The notes below the pieces were generated by a model. It was not told where the DNA came from, did not search any database, and worked only from the letters and a program-made list of their open reading frames with translations. Position numbers and translations under genes: made by a program. A stretch of 64,000 bases of DNA from Pomphorhynchus laevis (taxonomy: Eukaryota; Acanthocephala; Palaeacanthocephala; Echinorhynchida; Pomphorhynchidae): contig WNNJ02001570.1 in the NCBI GenBank assembly GCA_012934845.2, forward strand, positions 186,001-250,000, written 5' to 3'. Positions 44,701 through 56,815 of the stretch are shown here, piece after piece. Position 1 is the first letter of the stretch; every line of letters begins with the position of its first letter.

Positions 44701-47700
44701 TCTCTAATATTGGATTTATAATTTTCAAATTTATATTTTGTTCATTTAATCGCATTCTTGTGTAGCGACGTTGCCTGTATGTTACGTTGCATAGGGTTGA
44801 ATGCTATATAAATAAAGGATTGTTCAACGCTTGAATTATCAGACAGATCTATTTTGTTATTTTAACCGATTAATTGATCCATTTGTTGTTCATTTTAACC
44901 CATCATTTTGCTCAGTAAATCGTATTCGTGTTTTTTTTCTAGTCCTGCTTGCGTTATATTATAAGGTCGAATGTTGTATACAATAATGTTTGTTCAACAG
45001 TAAGATGATAACACGAATTTGCTCTATATTTTGTCTTGTTTCTCTAACATTTGATTTTTAATTTTTAAATTTATATTTTGTTCATTTAATCGCATTCTTG
45101 TGCGCGACGTTGCCTGTATGTTACGTTGCATAGGGTTGAATGCTATATAAATAAAGGATTGTTCAACGCTTGAATTATCAGACAGATCTATTTTGTTATT
45201 TTAACCTATTAATTGATCCATTTCTTGTTCATTTTAACCCATCATTTTGCTCAGTAAATCGTATTCGTGTTTTTTTCTAGTCCTGCTTGCGTTATATTAT
45301 AAGGTCGAATGTTGTATACAATAATGTTTGTTCAACAGTAAGATGATAACACGAATTTGCTATATTTTTCGTCTTATTTCTCTAATATTGGATTTATAAT
45401 TTTCAAATTTATATTTTGTTCATTTAATCGCATTCTTGTGTAGCGACGTTGCCTGTATGTTACGTTGCATAGGGTTGAATGCTATATAAATAAAGGATTG
45501 TTCAACGCTTGAATTATCAGACAGATCTATTTTGTTATTTTAACCGATTAATTGATCCATTTTTTGTTCATTTTAACCCATCATTTTGCTCAGTAAATCG
45601 TATTCGTGTTTTTTCTAGTCCTGCTTGCGTTATATTATAATGTCGAATGTTGTATACAATAATGTTTGTTCAACAGTAAGATGATAACACGAATTTGCTA
45701 TATTTTTCGTCTTGTTTCTCTAATATTGGATTTTTAATTTTCAAATTTATATTTTGTTCATTTATTCGCATTCTTGTGTAGCGACGTTGCCTGTATGTTA
45801 CGTTGCATAGGGTTGAATGCTATATAAATAAAGGATTGTTCAACGCTTGAATTATCAGACAAATCTATTTTGTTATTTAAACCGATTAATTGATCCATTT
45901 TTTGTTCATTTTAACCCATCATTTTGCTCAGTAAATCGTATTCGTGTGTTTTTAATTTTTAAATTTATTTTTTGTTTGTTTAATTGCATTCTTGTGTAGC
46001 GATCTGTTGCACAATACAATGTTTTTTGATTTGGATCGCTCACACAAATCTTTATTTTTTTTTGATAAATTCGATCTCTTTTATTTGTAAATTATAATTA
46101 TTTCATGTGTTTTTATTAATATTTTATATGCTATTTTCTTAATTTTTAATTAATAGTATTCACATTTTGATAAATAATATTAATGTATAATTTGATGTAT
46201 TAATTAGTATTATTCTATTCTAGAAATGATTCGGAATTTGACAGATGTTGTGATTGCAAACAGAAGCTCGACGGTTTGGCACGTTCTCTACGAAGATACC
46301 GCAGTGTTAATCGAAAGATCATTCTGACAGAGTTAGTCTTAGTTCTAGCTTTTTTAACGATTTAAATTATTTATCGGCTTTTGGATCGACTTTTTATTCA
46401 GTTTCTTACTATGTCTGACTAGGGAAAAATATCTTTATGCATTAAATATTTTTTTAGAATATTTATTTTCCCTAATTTGGATAAATTTTGGCTAAGTTAC
46501 ACGAAGGTTTATTCTGATGGAATTGCGTTATTACACGAAGGTTAATTCTAATGGAATTGTGTTATGCATTAGTATTTGATCAGAATAAAGCTTTATAGTC
46601 ACATTTGGCCATTTTTAGCTAATAAATTTGTATATTTTTTCCAGAATTGTTTTAAAATATGGATTTAAGATGTTTTACAAAATACATTTCGCTGTTTTTT
46701 CTGAGTTATTGTAATAAGACGAAAGCATTCTGTCTTATTGTTACAATGCATTACTTGGATTTATAGTTGACACCACATTTGAAAATTATCGATATTCATC
46801 TTATCCCGTAATCGTTATCGCATTGTAGTAACTTACAAATACATATAGAACTTTTATTTTTAAGTTAGCTTTTTCGAATCAAATACGTATGATATTCGCG
46901 AATAAAAGTTGTCAAAATTTAACTAATTTAAATTATATTCTGTCAGAAATAAAGGTATGTAACATGAAAGTGTTAAAAAACTTTTATTAAATGCTGTAAA
47001 ATGATGAAATTATATCGTCTTAAGCAGTTCTTTTATAATTTTACCTATTAAGAGCGTATAACAAAATACCTTATTACCTCTCTTACTTGGTGTTAATACT
47101 CTAGATTATATTTCACTTAATATCCTCTTAGTAGGTTGAGGAAACGGATTAAGAGTTCTTCCTTTTTGGACGAATCAATTTTGACAACTGTATTTGCTAA
47201 ACTCCATAAGAGTGGCTTAAAAATCAGTAGATAAATTTATGTCGGCTTGAAGAATTCAATTATTCGTACTTTTATACTGAAATAAAAACTTAAAAATACT
47301 TTATTTCAATGTCAAAAGTTTACCTTGCTCAGTGCTTGTAGATAAAAAATTTGAATTTTAATAATTCTATTTGTTTTTTACAAAAAAAAATAGAATTTTT
47401 TGTACAAAAGAGGAGTTAGGGGCCGTAACCTGATAACATAACAGTTCCTACTGATAACTTCTATTCCCTATTCTGATACATCGTATGTTTTTTATTAGTT
47501 AATTCATAAATTTTTATTTTAATAATAAATTGTTAAATCGTTATATAAAATCTTATAATTATTTATCTTTATTTTTGACTTGTAAAATAAGTCTTATCTG
47601 ATTGACACACTATTTAGCTGTCACCTATTAAGGAAATAACATTACCATAATATAAATTACATAATCTTTACTATTTAATATATTGGAGTCGATAGTTAAT

Positions 47701-50700
47701 CAATAGTTAATCTATCTCAGGATTTTCTTGACCTATAAACCTTATTGTAACCTTAAGTTAATATACCTATACCTCGCAGTCATTGGTACTATTGAAATTT
47801 TGATGACTATTTTTACTATTGCACTATTCTGAACGACACAGCTGATTTCATTCAATCTTACATTGTATTATATGAGCGTCAATTGTATTTATATCACTCG
47901 ACTCAGTATACTCATGTATCGAAACGTTTCGCGTTTCGATACTTTAACGTTGACTGACGATCAAGTAGAATTTTCGGTACTCGACTCGCCTGCTTCTATT
48001 GTCAATTAGATTTTATGTTAGACTTTCGTTTTACATTTTGCAGATTTAATTGAAGCCATTTCTGATTTCAAATTAAATCAGCGATGATAGGGAAAGGTGC
48101 TACCTACAATTTGAAAACCTACCGTTTTTATTAATGACTACTATTATCAAACTGGTCTTGACCAGCCAGTTTGTTTCCCTATTTTAAATTGATATGCCTA
48201 AGCAGCCATTGCTGCTATTAAAATTTTGATGACTTATTTTTATTCTGTATGCTGCTTTAATCCAATCTATACGCCAACACCATTACGCTACATTTCAGTA
48301 TTGGTAGGCATCATTAGCTACTACTTAAGAAATGAAACTAAGTTCAATTTTTCGGTCTTTTTTATGTTGGCTGACGATCACTCGACTCGTCTGCTTTATT
48401 GGCATCTAGATTTATTGAATAACTTTCGTATTACATTTTGCAAATTTAATTGGAATGATTTCTGATTTTAAATAAAATCATCATTAAATCGTATTTTTAA
48501 AAATTACTCAATTATTACTTAACTATGGCCACAATATCCTAATTTTTATTTATATAAAATACGTATATCTGAACATGATAAGAAATGTAGCATGAATTTT
48601 AATAATTTAAAATTTGAATTATTTATGAATAATTTATAGTTAACTTTTTGTTACCTAAATACTGAAAATCTAAACGTTTACAATAGAGTTAGATAGAAAA
48701 ATATCTTACCAATTGACAATCTTAGACGAGATAATAGTCATTGAACAACTGAAATGTTTTAAATCATAATTAATTTAATATTGTTATATTATATTGTAAT
48801 ATTCTAATATTTAACCGTAGTGTAGATAATACGTCGCAATATATATTAAAGTAAAATTTATTTTAAAATGATTTTGAAAATAACGATTCTTACTTGAACT
48901 ATGAATTTACGATATTGTTTTTTTATTTTTATTGCTATTTGTTTAATTTGAATAATCGATGATAATCTTTAATATTTATGTCGACCATTTTAAAAATTAG
49001 AAGATTTAACTGATTAAAAAAGGATAAAATGAGAAACTTAAATTTTAAATTTAGAACATAAAGTTGTAATTTCTGCCTTATGTGCGAAGATTACAAACTA
49101 ATAGTACATTTGCTTAATAAACCAAATAATTAGCTTAAGTGAATTATTAAATAGATTAATAATCAGTTTTTTTTGGATTCAACCATTTATTTCTTTTAAG
49201 ACATCAAAAAATAAGTCAAATTGTCTTAAAACATTGTTTTCTTACCTTATATCTATTATGAATTGAAACGTTCATTTATGGTTAAATTAAAAATTAAATA
49301 ATTTGATAATATAAAAATATTGAAATTAATAATTTAAGTCTGTTGTTTGTCGATAAATAATAGATGTTGATACCCGCATTTGAATTTTCACTCATACCTG
49401 TTTTCTACTATCTTGACCAGCCAGTTAACATGTGTTTCACTTTGATCGGAATGGCTTTTAATCTACGTTTCTAGTTCATATCAAGTATCTATTATAAGAT
49501 ATGTTGATAGTGCCCATAGATAATATATCACGTCTAATGTCAGACTGTCTGGCATTATTATTTGGCAGTAACAATCATTTTACGCTTTTTATTTCTCTGC
49601 TGTGCTCTGGTTATTGCAATCATTTTGCTTTCAGACAGGCTAGCTGTTAACTAATAGTATGCGGATTATTATAAAAATTAGAATTTTTAATTTTTTGATA
49701 ATTTTTTAATTATTTTGATAAAAAATTTGAATTTTTTATTTTTTCTAGCAAACTAATTCGTTATGTAAAAAAGGCGAAATCTGAATTAGATACGCATAGG
49801 GAAGAATGTGGCAGGCTGCGTGTTGATAATGCTACATTGCAAACTCAAATTGATTGCCTTCTAAAACGAATTGATCCTCTGAAAAAGGTAACTTTGCTTG
49901 ACACTCATCTTGAACTTTATGCATTAATATTATCTGTAGGAAAACGAAGAATTGAAGGTTAAAGCCGAAAATGCAGAGTCTATTTCAAATCATATTCAAA
50001 CAAACGTCGTTCGTCATCTTCAAGAACAGATTATGAACCTTAACAAGCAAATGATGAACCTGAAATCTGAAAATATTGCCTTGCAATCAAGTCAAGCTGA
50101 TTTGAAAAAGGAACTTGAAGTTGAAAAACAAATACGGTCTAAAGCGGAAATTCAAATGGTTATTACGAAAGAAAGGTAATAAAAACGTGTTTGTAGATAG
50201 CATTTTATAATATGAAATAATCTTTTTTACAGAAAAGCTTCAAATTATGCGAATAGTTCCGAATTTATCACTATTAAGTATATAATATTGTATTTGTATT
50301 TAATAGAATTATCAAATTATAAATAAAAATGTTATTGAATTTTTTATAATTTATATCAAGTTAAAATTTAAAATTGAAATTTAAAATAAAAGCAACATTT
50401 TATGATTTGACTAATAGATAACAAACTATGTATCCGAATAAGGATTAGAGGCTATCATCAGGAACTGCTATGTAATCAGGTTACGGCCCCTAATTCATCT
50501 TCCCAACATAGCAGCTGGGCCTGATACCTGCGAATGACGTAGTAATGACGTAGTAATATAATCAATTCAGCTAACTAAGTCTAACTAAGGATGATGGATT
50601 TTGGAGAATTGGCGAAAAGGCTAAGGCAGTAATCGATATTAGGGAAAAGAAGCGATGAAAGAAGAGACATACAAGAACGGAAGTCGATAAGGGGGCGAAT

Positions 50701-52311
50701 ACGGCGGATGTCACGGAGAATTAAGTTAGATGAGCGGACCTTGTCACGGACGAAGAGTTTAAGGGAAAGGTGATCATCGAAATGGAAGCCTAAGCAAGTG
50801 AGATTGTGGACTATGGGGTTGATCGATGAGGCAAAATATACAGTAGGAGGAGATATGCTTGGTTTACGGGGAAGGATCCACCTTATTTTGGATTTCGGGG
50901 TTTAGAACGAGATGGAGATTGGAGAGACGTTTGTAGATAGAAGAAAGACAGTTGGAGGCAGAAATGCCGATATCGTGTATGCGATGTGCGGGTGCATGAG
51001 CATATATTACAATGTCATCGTCGTATTGTATGACGTAAAAGGAGTAAATTAAATCAGCTAACTGAGTCTTCGTATTTAATAAAATTATAAAATAAACAAA
51101 ACATAATAATGCTAAATCAAAATTTTATAATTAAATAATAAAATAAATAATTATTATGAGATTTTTTATAATTTAAATAAAGTTAAAATAAAAAATTGAA
51201 ATTTAAAAAGTCATTTTTATGAATTGACTAATAAATAACAGACGTTGTATCAGAATAAGAATTAGAGGTCATCAGGAGGAACTGCTATGCTATCAGGTTT
51301 CAACCCCTAACTCCTCTACCCAAATTATTGACATGTTGTTGTGTATTTTAACATCCTTTATTATCGACTAAATCTTGACTTTAATTTTTATAATCCTGTT
51401 AAATTAACTAGAAAATGCCAGAAATTATTTAAGAATTTTAGTTATGCAAACTGTTACTGAAATTTTTATAAACTTAGCATTCACTAAGCGCATTCATAAT
51501 ATCACTTAATGTAAATAAATTATTTTAGTAAAATTGATTTAATTATAAAATTTTCTGTCACTCATTAGTGAATAATATTTAGAATAATCTAAATATTTAG
51601 AATTATCTAAAAAACACAATACAACAAAAACAAAATATAATTATTCTAAAATTAGTCAGAGAAGTGAACTATGTTTCTCCTCTGAATTGTCACGCTTATG
51701 CGTTCAAATAAAGTCTTTTTTTTAGGAAAATTAATAAAATAAATTCATGAAATACTCGATGAAAACTTAATATTCGAGTGAATTTAAAATAAATTTGCAG
51801 TTTAATAAGCGATACACAGTTTAAATGTTTTTATTAAAAATTTAATAAAAGGTTTTATACTTTGAGTTTTTATTTTTTCAGGTACGACGAAAAAATAAAG
51901 AAATCGGAACTGGCATTAAAAGATATAGTAAATGGAAATAATTGTCTTAAAACTTCAAATAATGGAATAAATGACGAGCAAGGTTCCTCCAAATTAACTA
52001 GTTCTCTGCCAAACTACAGTCAGCGTCTAAGTGAATTTGACAAAGACAGCGAAGATGACGATTACATTGGCTACATATCGTCGAGTAGTGACGATGAATC
52101 ATCTATGATTGACGTAAGTTTAGCTTCTTCACCGAAAAAGGCGTGTTTGAGCCGCTCTTCATCTAGCAGTATAATTAACGAATTTCATCTTACATGTTTC
52201 GATAATAAGTCAAATTACGTTGATGTTCCGATAATTGTTGCAAATGAAATTTTGGAAATGAGTTGTGATTTTCCGAAAATTGAGCTTCATCACGAACAAG
52301 ATGATCTATAA
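38714..52311 (+). CDS. Coiled-coil protein gene, 5' partial, five exons seen
   Basis: Exons 38714-38772, 46224-46331, 49749-49887, 49940-50175 and 51882-52311 each sit between good AG acceptors and GT donors, and their phases agree throughout (972 nt, including the stop). The product runs NDHSPSFRLDPLFDPPS, then FDRCCDCKQKLDGLARSLRR, a long heptad-rich coiled coil (RYVKKAKSELDTHREECGRL to KELEVEKQIRSKAEIQMVIT), then an acidic/Ser-rich tail (DSEDDDYIGYISSSSDDESS) and the end LHHEQDDL. I do not recognise the family; a structural or centrosome/Golgi-type scaffold is only a guess. The start is not found. Introns range from 52 bp to 7.5 kb and hold LINE-A, tandem arrays and MITE-like repeats. The last three exons are surest; the 59-nt first exon is the least certain. 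Confidence 0.7.
38773..40795. other. Intron: no element recognised
   Basis: AT-rich intronic sequence with TATAATATATTA tracts near 39060 and 40390. No coding or repeat match was noticed. Confidence 0.4.
40797..42095 (+). repeat. ~340-bp tandem array, left block (about 4 units)
   Basis: Units recur at 338-340 bp (TGTGTAGCGACGTTGCCTGT at about 40911, 41249, 41589 and 41929). Each has ATGCTATATAAATAAAGGA followed by TTCAACGCTTGAATTATCAG, i.e. a TATA-like box and GTTGAA/TTCAAC inverted repeat. Units are over 95% alike. The block lies in an intron of the coiled-coil gene. Confidence 0.95.
42100..42290 (+). mobile_element. LINE-C 3' end fragment
   Basis: Encodes MQFDRRIVELWSNLDADTVV and FKRRLRMDQAILRVAFSHFN, matching the C-terminus of the LINE-C ORF at 56540-56684 almost residue for residue. 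It is heavily 5'-truncated. Confidence 0.8.
43607..43662. repeat. Perfect 27-bp-arm palindrome in LINE-A
   Basis: Arms 43607-43633 and 43636-43662 are perfect reverse complements across AG. The right arm is normal LINE-A sequence. The left arm replaces what other copies have there. It is seeded by CTAAGAGCTTAG, which all copies carry. Confidence 0.95.
44398..44463. repeat. 16-bp microsatellite, 4 units
   Basis: ATTCTGATTTGGTGGG repeated four times with T/G variants inside the LINE-A endonuclease region. Confidence 0.9.
44627..46025 (+). repeat. ~340-bp tandem array, right block
   Basis: Same units as 40797-42095, about four full units plus a truncated last one (TGTGTAGCGA at about 44759, 45099, 45437, 45775 and 45993). 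It ends CACAATACAATGTTT near 46010; a similar ATAATACAATGTTT ends the left block at about 42085. Confidence 0.95.
46332..49748. other. Intron, with MITE-like copy and duplicated segment
   Basis: No gene. 47405-47590 is a copy of the AGTTAGGGGCC family (plus). 49371-49488 repeats 37471-37588 with a few changes. The remainder is unique-looking AT-rich sequence. Confidence 0.5.
50340..50515 (-). mobile_element. Dispersed AGTTAGGGGCC family, partial copy
   Basis: Reverse-oriented match to the head of the family (CAGGTTACGGCCCCTAATTC), in the last intron of the coiled-coil gene. Confidence 0.6.
50586..51052 (-). mobile_element. LINE-A fragment in last intron
   Basis: Matches LINE-A about 23115-23575 (RT YADD region to C-terminal block) at roughly 90% identity. 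It is bounded by AGTTAGCTGA-type repeat sequence on the right. Confidence 0.8.
51055..51312 (-). mobile_element. Dispersed ~260-bp family, complete copy
   Basis: Reverse orientation of 58255-58513: from AATCAGCTAACTGAGTCT to CCCCTAACTCCTC. It has no coding capacity and no clear terminal inverted repeat, so MITE or SINE status is open. Confidence 0.7.
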
Positions 52312-52357
52312 ATGATGTTTAATATTTACTATTTTACTGTCAGATTAAGCACGTTTG

Positions 52358-52366
52358 TAAATAAAC
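52358..52366 (+). terminator. Putative poly(A) signal of coiled-coil gene
   Basis: AATAAA lies about 50 bp after the stop at 52311. Confidence 0.5.
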
Positions 52367-52369
52367 CTG

Positions 52370-53130
52370 TTATTTCTCTGTTTTAAAGCAACGAGTAATC
52401 TTTTTGAGTTTTATACCAATGTCTACGCGAATTTAAGAAATCAAATAAAAGATACTATCTGAAATTAAATGATCTAATTTGACTTTAAATGATGAAATAT
52501 TTATAACGTTTCGGGTTATCTGAAAGTGAGCTTTAGCTCACTTTACTAAGGATTACTAAGGATCGCAACGCCTAAACTAACCTGATTCACTGATTGATTC
52601 CACGAACACACATCTGAACAGGTGTTGAAGAATTGTAGAAATTTTACTTTTGCCTAAACAATGTTAGCATTTTTTTATATATCCAATTAAAGTAAATGAA
52701 ACATGTAATAAATAATAATTAATAAATAAAGAAATGATTAATCCTTGTATCAAATTACATCCAATTTAAGTATGGTGGGCTAGTTTATTATTTAACCTAG
52801 CAATATTTATGTAAACTGGCAATATTCAACGCAAATATTTGTTTATTTAAGTACATGACTCCCTTCCTACAATGAAGGGAGTCATTATTGCGCAAAAATT
52901 AATTGCGCAATAATGAAATAGAACTAATTCAGAAAATATGTCGAATATACGCCAAGTTTAAAGAAAAATAAATTTCAGAGTTTAATTTTTTAAATAGTTA
53001 AATGGTCAAATTGATTAGTAAATGTAATTAATAATTGCAATTAATTTGCAAAAGTATAGTATAACTTTAAAAACATCAAAATAATATATTATAATATTAT
53101 ATTTTTTATAATAATATAATATTGAATAAA
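52370..53130. other. Intergenic; twin hairpins at 52857-52915
   Basis: No gene. GACTCCCTTC pairs with GAAGGGAGTC (52857-52866/52874-52883), immediately followed by CATTATTGCGCAA with TTGCGCAATAATG (52883-52895/52903-52915). Both are perfect with 7-nt loops. Confidence 0.7.
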
Positions 53131-53256
53131 ATAAGTCAATGTTGAATCAAAAACTATTAGAAAAAGAAGATTTTTGGATTAAAACGCTTAATTCCATGTA
53201 CCCATTAGGATTGAATGACGTGGTACAAGGAATTGGCAGAAGTAGTACAATACATA

Positions 53257-53445
53257 CAGTCCTTTTCAGTTTTATAGACAACTTTTTTCAGTTTTATAGA
53301 AAACTTTTTTCAGTTTTATAAGCAACCTTTTTCAGTTTTATAAGCAACCTTTAACAGTTTTATAGGCAATTTGTTTCAGTTTTATTGGCAACTTTTTTCC
53401 GTTTTATAGAAAACTTTTTTTAGTTTTATAGACAACTTTTTTTAT
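53257..53445 (+). repeat. Left terminal inverted array of Tc1/mariner element
   Basis: About eight 22-bp units with core CAGTTTTATAGACAACTTTT. Inverted relative to the right array. Confidence 0.9.
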
Positions 53446-53472
53446 ATTATTTTTCAAAAATTTTTACCCTCA

Positions 53473-54273
53473 ATGGATATATCTTTCGATGAAGGTAGTG
53501 ATGAGTCAGGTGCCGTAAATGAGAAAAACCTGACCATTAACTAGGAAGAGAACGTCCAAGCTCGTAAAAAGAGGGTTTCAATCACTGGAAACAGTTGATT
53601 GTTTTTGGGCCTGTTAAAAGCTGATCATAGTATACAAGAGATGCCTTCTATATTAAACGTCTCCAGAACCACAGTTAGAAGACTGAGAAATATTTAGAGG
53701 GAAAACTTCAAAATTCAGCCAACTTTGTTTCTGCTGGAGATAAGATGTCAGCCAAAAAAAGATTTTTCGTTTGAAAAGAATATCTTAGCATCAGAGCTAG
53801 CTTTGAATGCGTGCTACATAAACGTGCCCAATTCAAAAGGGACCAATATTTCAGTTCTATGTGCCATCACAAAACAAAGTGTTTGTGCTTATAAGGTTAA
53901 AACAGGAAGCTTCAAATCGTCTGATATGAAAGAATTTATAGAGACGGAACTACCAACCTTGGCCTCACATGAAAGGAAATTTATAGTCATGGACAACGCC
54001 TCTATCCATAGGACTGCCGATGTAATGGAAACCTTGGCTCAGAGGAATTACATTCTTAAGTTCCTACCACTCTACTCCCCACACTTGAACCCTATAGAGG
54101 AGTTCTCATGTTTCAAATCAAAGGTGAAAAGCGTAAATTCATCCTCCAATAGATATGAATTGATTGAAACTATTCATGGAGTATTCAGAGATGAAGAATT
54201 CAGACTAGAAGGATATTTCACCCATATGCGAGATTGGGTTGTAAAGGCAATCGCACGAGTCGATTTTATTTAA
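53473..54273 (+). pseudogene. Tc1/mariner-type transposase, degenerate
   Basis: One frame from ATG 53473 with three N-terminal stops (TAG 53542, TGA near 53599, TAG near 53695); open thereafter. A helix-turn-helix (HSIQEMPSILNVSRTTVRRL) precedes the DDE domain. The second catalytic Asp is in FIVMDNASIHRT and the Glu in YSPHLNPIEEF, 34 residues apart (DD34E). KGTNISVLCAI is the strand before. The segment that should carry the first Asp (DE motif) is not recognisable, so an internal loss is likely. IS630-like members of microsporidia and animals are the closest remembered relatives. Confidence 0.8.
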
Positions 54274-54329
54274 ATAATAAAATTCTTTGCTGTACATCTA
54301 AATTAATTATATTTTATTTAAAAATCTAA

Positions 54330-54623
54330 AAATGTTGCCTATAAAACTGAAAAAAGTTGTCTATGAAACTGAAAAAAGTTGCCTATAAAACTGAAAACAG
54401 TTGTCTATAAAACTGAAAAAAGTTGCCTATAAAATTGAAAAAAGTTGTCTATAAAACTGAAAAAAGTTGTCTATAGAACTGAAAAAAGTTGTCTATAAAA
54501 CTGAAAAAAGTTGCCTATAAAACTGAAAAATGTTGCCTATAAAACTGAAATAAATTGCCTATAAAACTGAAAAAAGTTGCCTATAAAACTGAAAAAAGTT
54601 GTCTATAAAACTGAAAAGGACTG
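54330..54623 (-). repeat. Right terminal inverted array of Tc1/mariner element
   Basis: About 13-14 tandem 22-bp units, longer than the left array. Two unit types alternate, GTTGCC and GTTGTC. Confidence 0.9.
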
Positions 54624-55774
54624 TAATAAGAAACTATATTATAATAATCTGGTTAAACGCAAGCCAAGAAGTCATGGCGATAAAAGGAATAAGAAAAATA
54701 GACTTAAAAATATAGACTTAGAAAAATACACTTAGAAATATCAATACAACTTTTAAGAAATAATAAACTAAAAGATCTTTATGTAAATATAAGAAATTTT
54801 CTTAAGATATCATTTATTCAATAAATCAAAAATTAATTAACGACTATGATAGGCTAAGTAGTATAATAGACAGTTATTGTAATACAAAATACTATAATCG
54901 TACAATAAATGTTAATAATAACAATAGAAAATATACATTAACCATAAACTTCATTAATAAATGTATAGATAACATAAATATAGCCGGACTTTTAAATAAT
55001 TCTAAAAGTAAAGAAATAATAGGGTCAGATTTAAGTAAATATATTCCTAAAATAAGGTATAAACTCCTACCATCATTAGGACGAAAAATTTGTAATTATA
55101 ATAAAGAATTAAAATCAATATTAACGATAATATTAGAAACATAATGGGAACAGAATGCAATTGTAAAAGTCTTAGTTTTGATAAAATAAATGAACATATA
55201 TGTACCTATAATCTAGAATTAATTGAAAATTGTGAATTAAGGAAAATGCTAATTAAGGAAATATATAATATTTTTCTGTTCCAATGGGATGTGATAGTAT
55301 CTCATGACTGTGTAATATAAATCTAAATTACATAAAGATATGATATACCATTCATGATATATCATTGATGATATATGTGCATTTAATTCTAATGATTTTT
55401 ATTCAATTAGTGAATAAATTTATCCGGAAAGCCTTATTCTTAACAAAACCAATATTAATGATAAAGAAGGTGTATATCTAGATATGAACATTAAATTAAC
55501 ATTAACTAAAACTACTATTAATTTATATCGTAAAGATGGTATATTTAAATTTACAAGAAACATATTTTTGCATGAGCATTCATGTATACCATATAATATA
55601 AAATATAATACATTAAATAATGAAATTTTAAGAATTGCAACAATATGTAATGATATTGGCTTTCTTCAAAATCATTTAAATAATTTATAGATACATATTT
55701 TAAACAAAGTTACTATAAAAATAACATCAAGCAGAAAATAGTAAAATATATAAATCCACACAACTAGTTACAAA

Positions 55775-56815
55775 GAGAATGTCATCTTGGAGTACCTCAA
55801 GGTTCAGTTTTGGATCCACTTTTATTCAGCATTTATGTTAACGATTTGCCTGGGTGCATTCGCTCTCGATCATGTTTGTATGCAGATGATTTAAAAATAT
55901 AGAGGCCCATTCATTCATGTGAGGATGTTGATAATTTGCAAACTGACAGATAACGTGGAATTGTGGGCGGCGTCTAACAAGCTTGTGATAAATGCTTCGA
56001 AATGCAAACACGTGTATTATTGGTTATGATTGCAAGCAACTAACATCTGTTTGTTACAAATATGAGGGTAGTTTCATTGAAAGTGTCGATGGTTATAAAG
56101 ATTTAGGAATATGGGTTACCTCTAATTTAGCAACCAAAGAGCAAGCTTGTGCCAACTCCAATAAATTGATAGGTATGATTCGACGCGCGTTTGTTCGCGT
56201 TGATCCGACTGCTCTTCGGCCTGTGATTTTAGCACATGTATTGATTAGACTTTTATATGCAGCTCCGGTTGTATACCCACGTAATGTGCATGAACATAAT
56301 AAATCAGAGAGAATACTTCGCAGGGCAACAAAACTAGCACCAACGTTTGCGTCGCTGCCTTATGAAGAGAGACTGAGATCACTAGGACTTAAGGCCATCA
56401 CATGGACCCGTCAGTACATGGATATGTGCCTTGTTTGGCATTTATTCCAACGTCCCCATCACCCTCTTTGGATTAGGGCTCAATTACGTGATTCAGATGT
56501 TCTTCAAGGTCATTTTTTAACTATTCGAAGAAGCAGTGTAATGCAATTTGATAAAAGAATTGTTGAGCTTTGGAACAACCTTGATGCAGATACCGTTGAA
56601 TGCAGTTCACTTAGTACTTTCAAAATAAGACTACGAATAGATCAGGCGATGTTTCGTGTTGCATTTTCTTATTCTAATAACTAATTAATTTATATGCGAA
56701 CTTATGAGACAGCTATTTGAGCTTATGTTCGAATGTTGTTGAATGTATAATAATAAATTGACATATAATAAACATAAATTTACATATAATAATAAATTGA
56801 CATAATAATATTAAA
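55775..56815 (+). mobile_element. LINE-C, 5'-truncated RT half
   Basis: Starts within the RT: HLGVPQGSVLDPLLFSIYVN then CLYADDLKI (YADD) at about 55780-55900, followed by two frame breaks. 55992-56684 is open for 230 codons: YKDLGIWVTSNLATKEQACA, RRATKLAPTFASLPYEERLR, MDMCLVWHLFQRPHHPL and VELWNNLDADTVE. This is the C-terminal region of a CR1-like ORF2. The 3' tail is an AATAAATTGACATAT microsatellite. It sits inside the Penelope-like element. Confidence 0.85.

Larger units (their letters stand above)
53257..54623 (+). mobile_element. Tc1/mariner-superfamily transposon, 1367 bp, non-functional
   Basis: Ends CAGTCCTTTTCAGTTTTATA and its reverse complement, flanked by TA on both sides (53255-53256 and 54624-54625), the Tc1/mariner target duplication. 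Each end continues as an array of 22-bp units (AAGTTGTCTATAAAACTG core): about 8 units on the left (to about 53445), about 13-14 on the right (54330-54623). The transposase lies between. It interrupts the Penelope-like element, whose frame is unchanged if one TA is removed. Confidence 0.9.

Noticed and set aside
53257-53445. 22-bp array as a free-standing satellite
   Set aside because: It is inverted at the other end of a TA-flanked unit with a transposase, so it is the transposon terminus.
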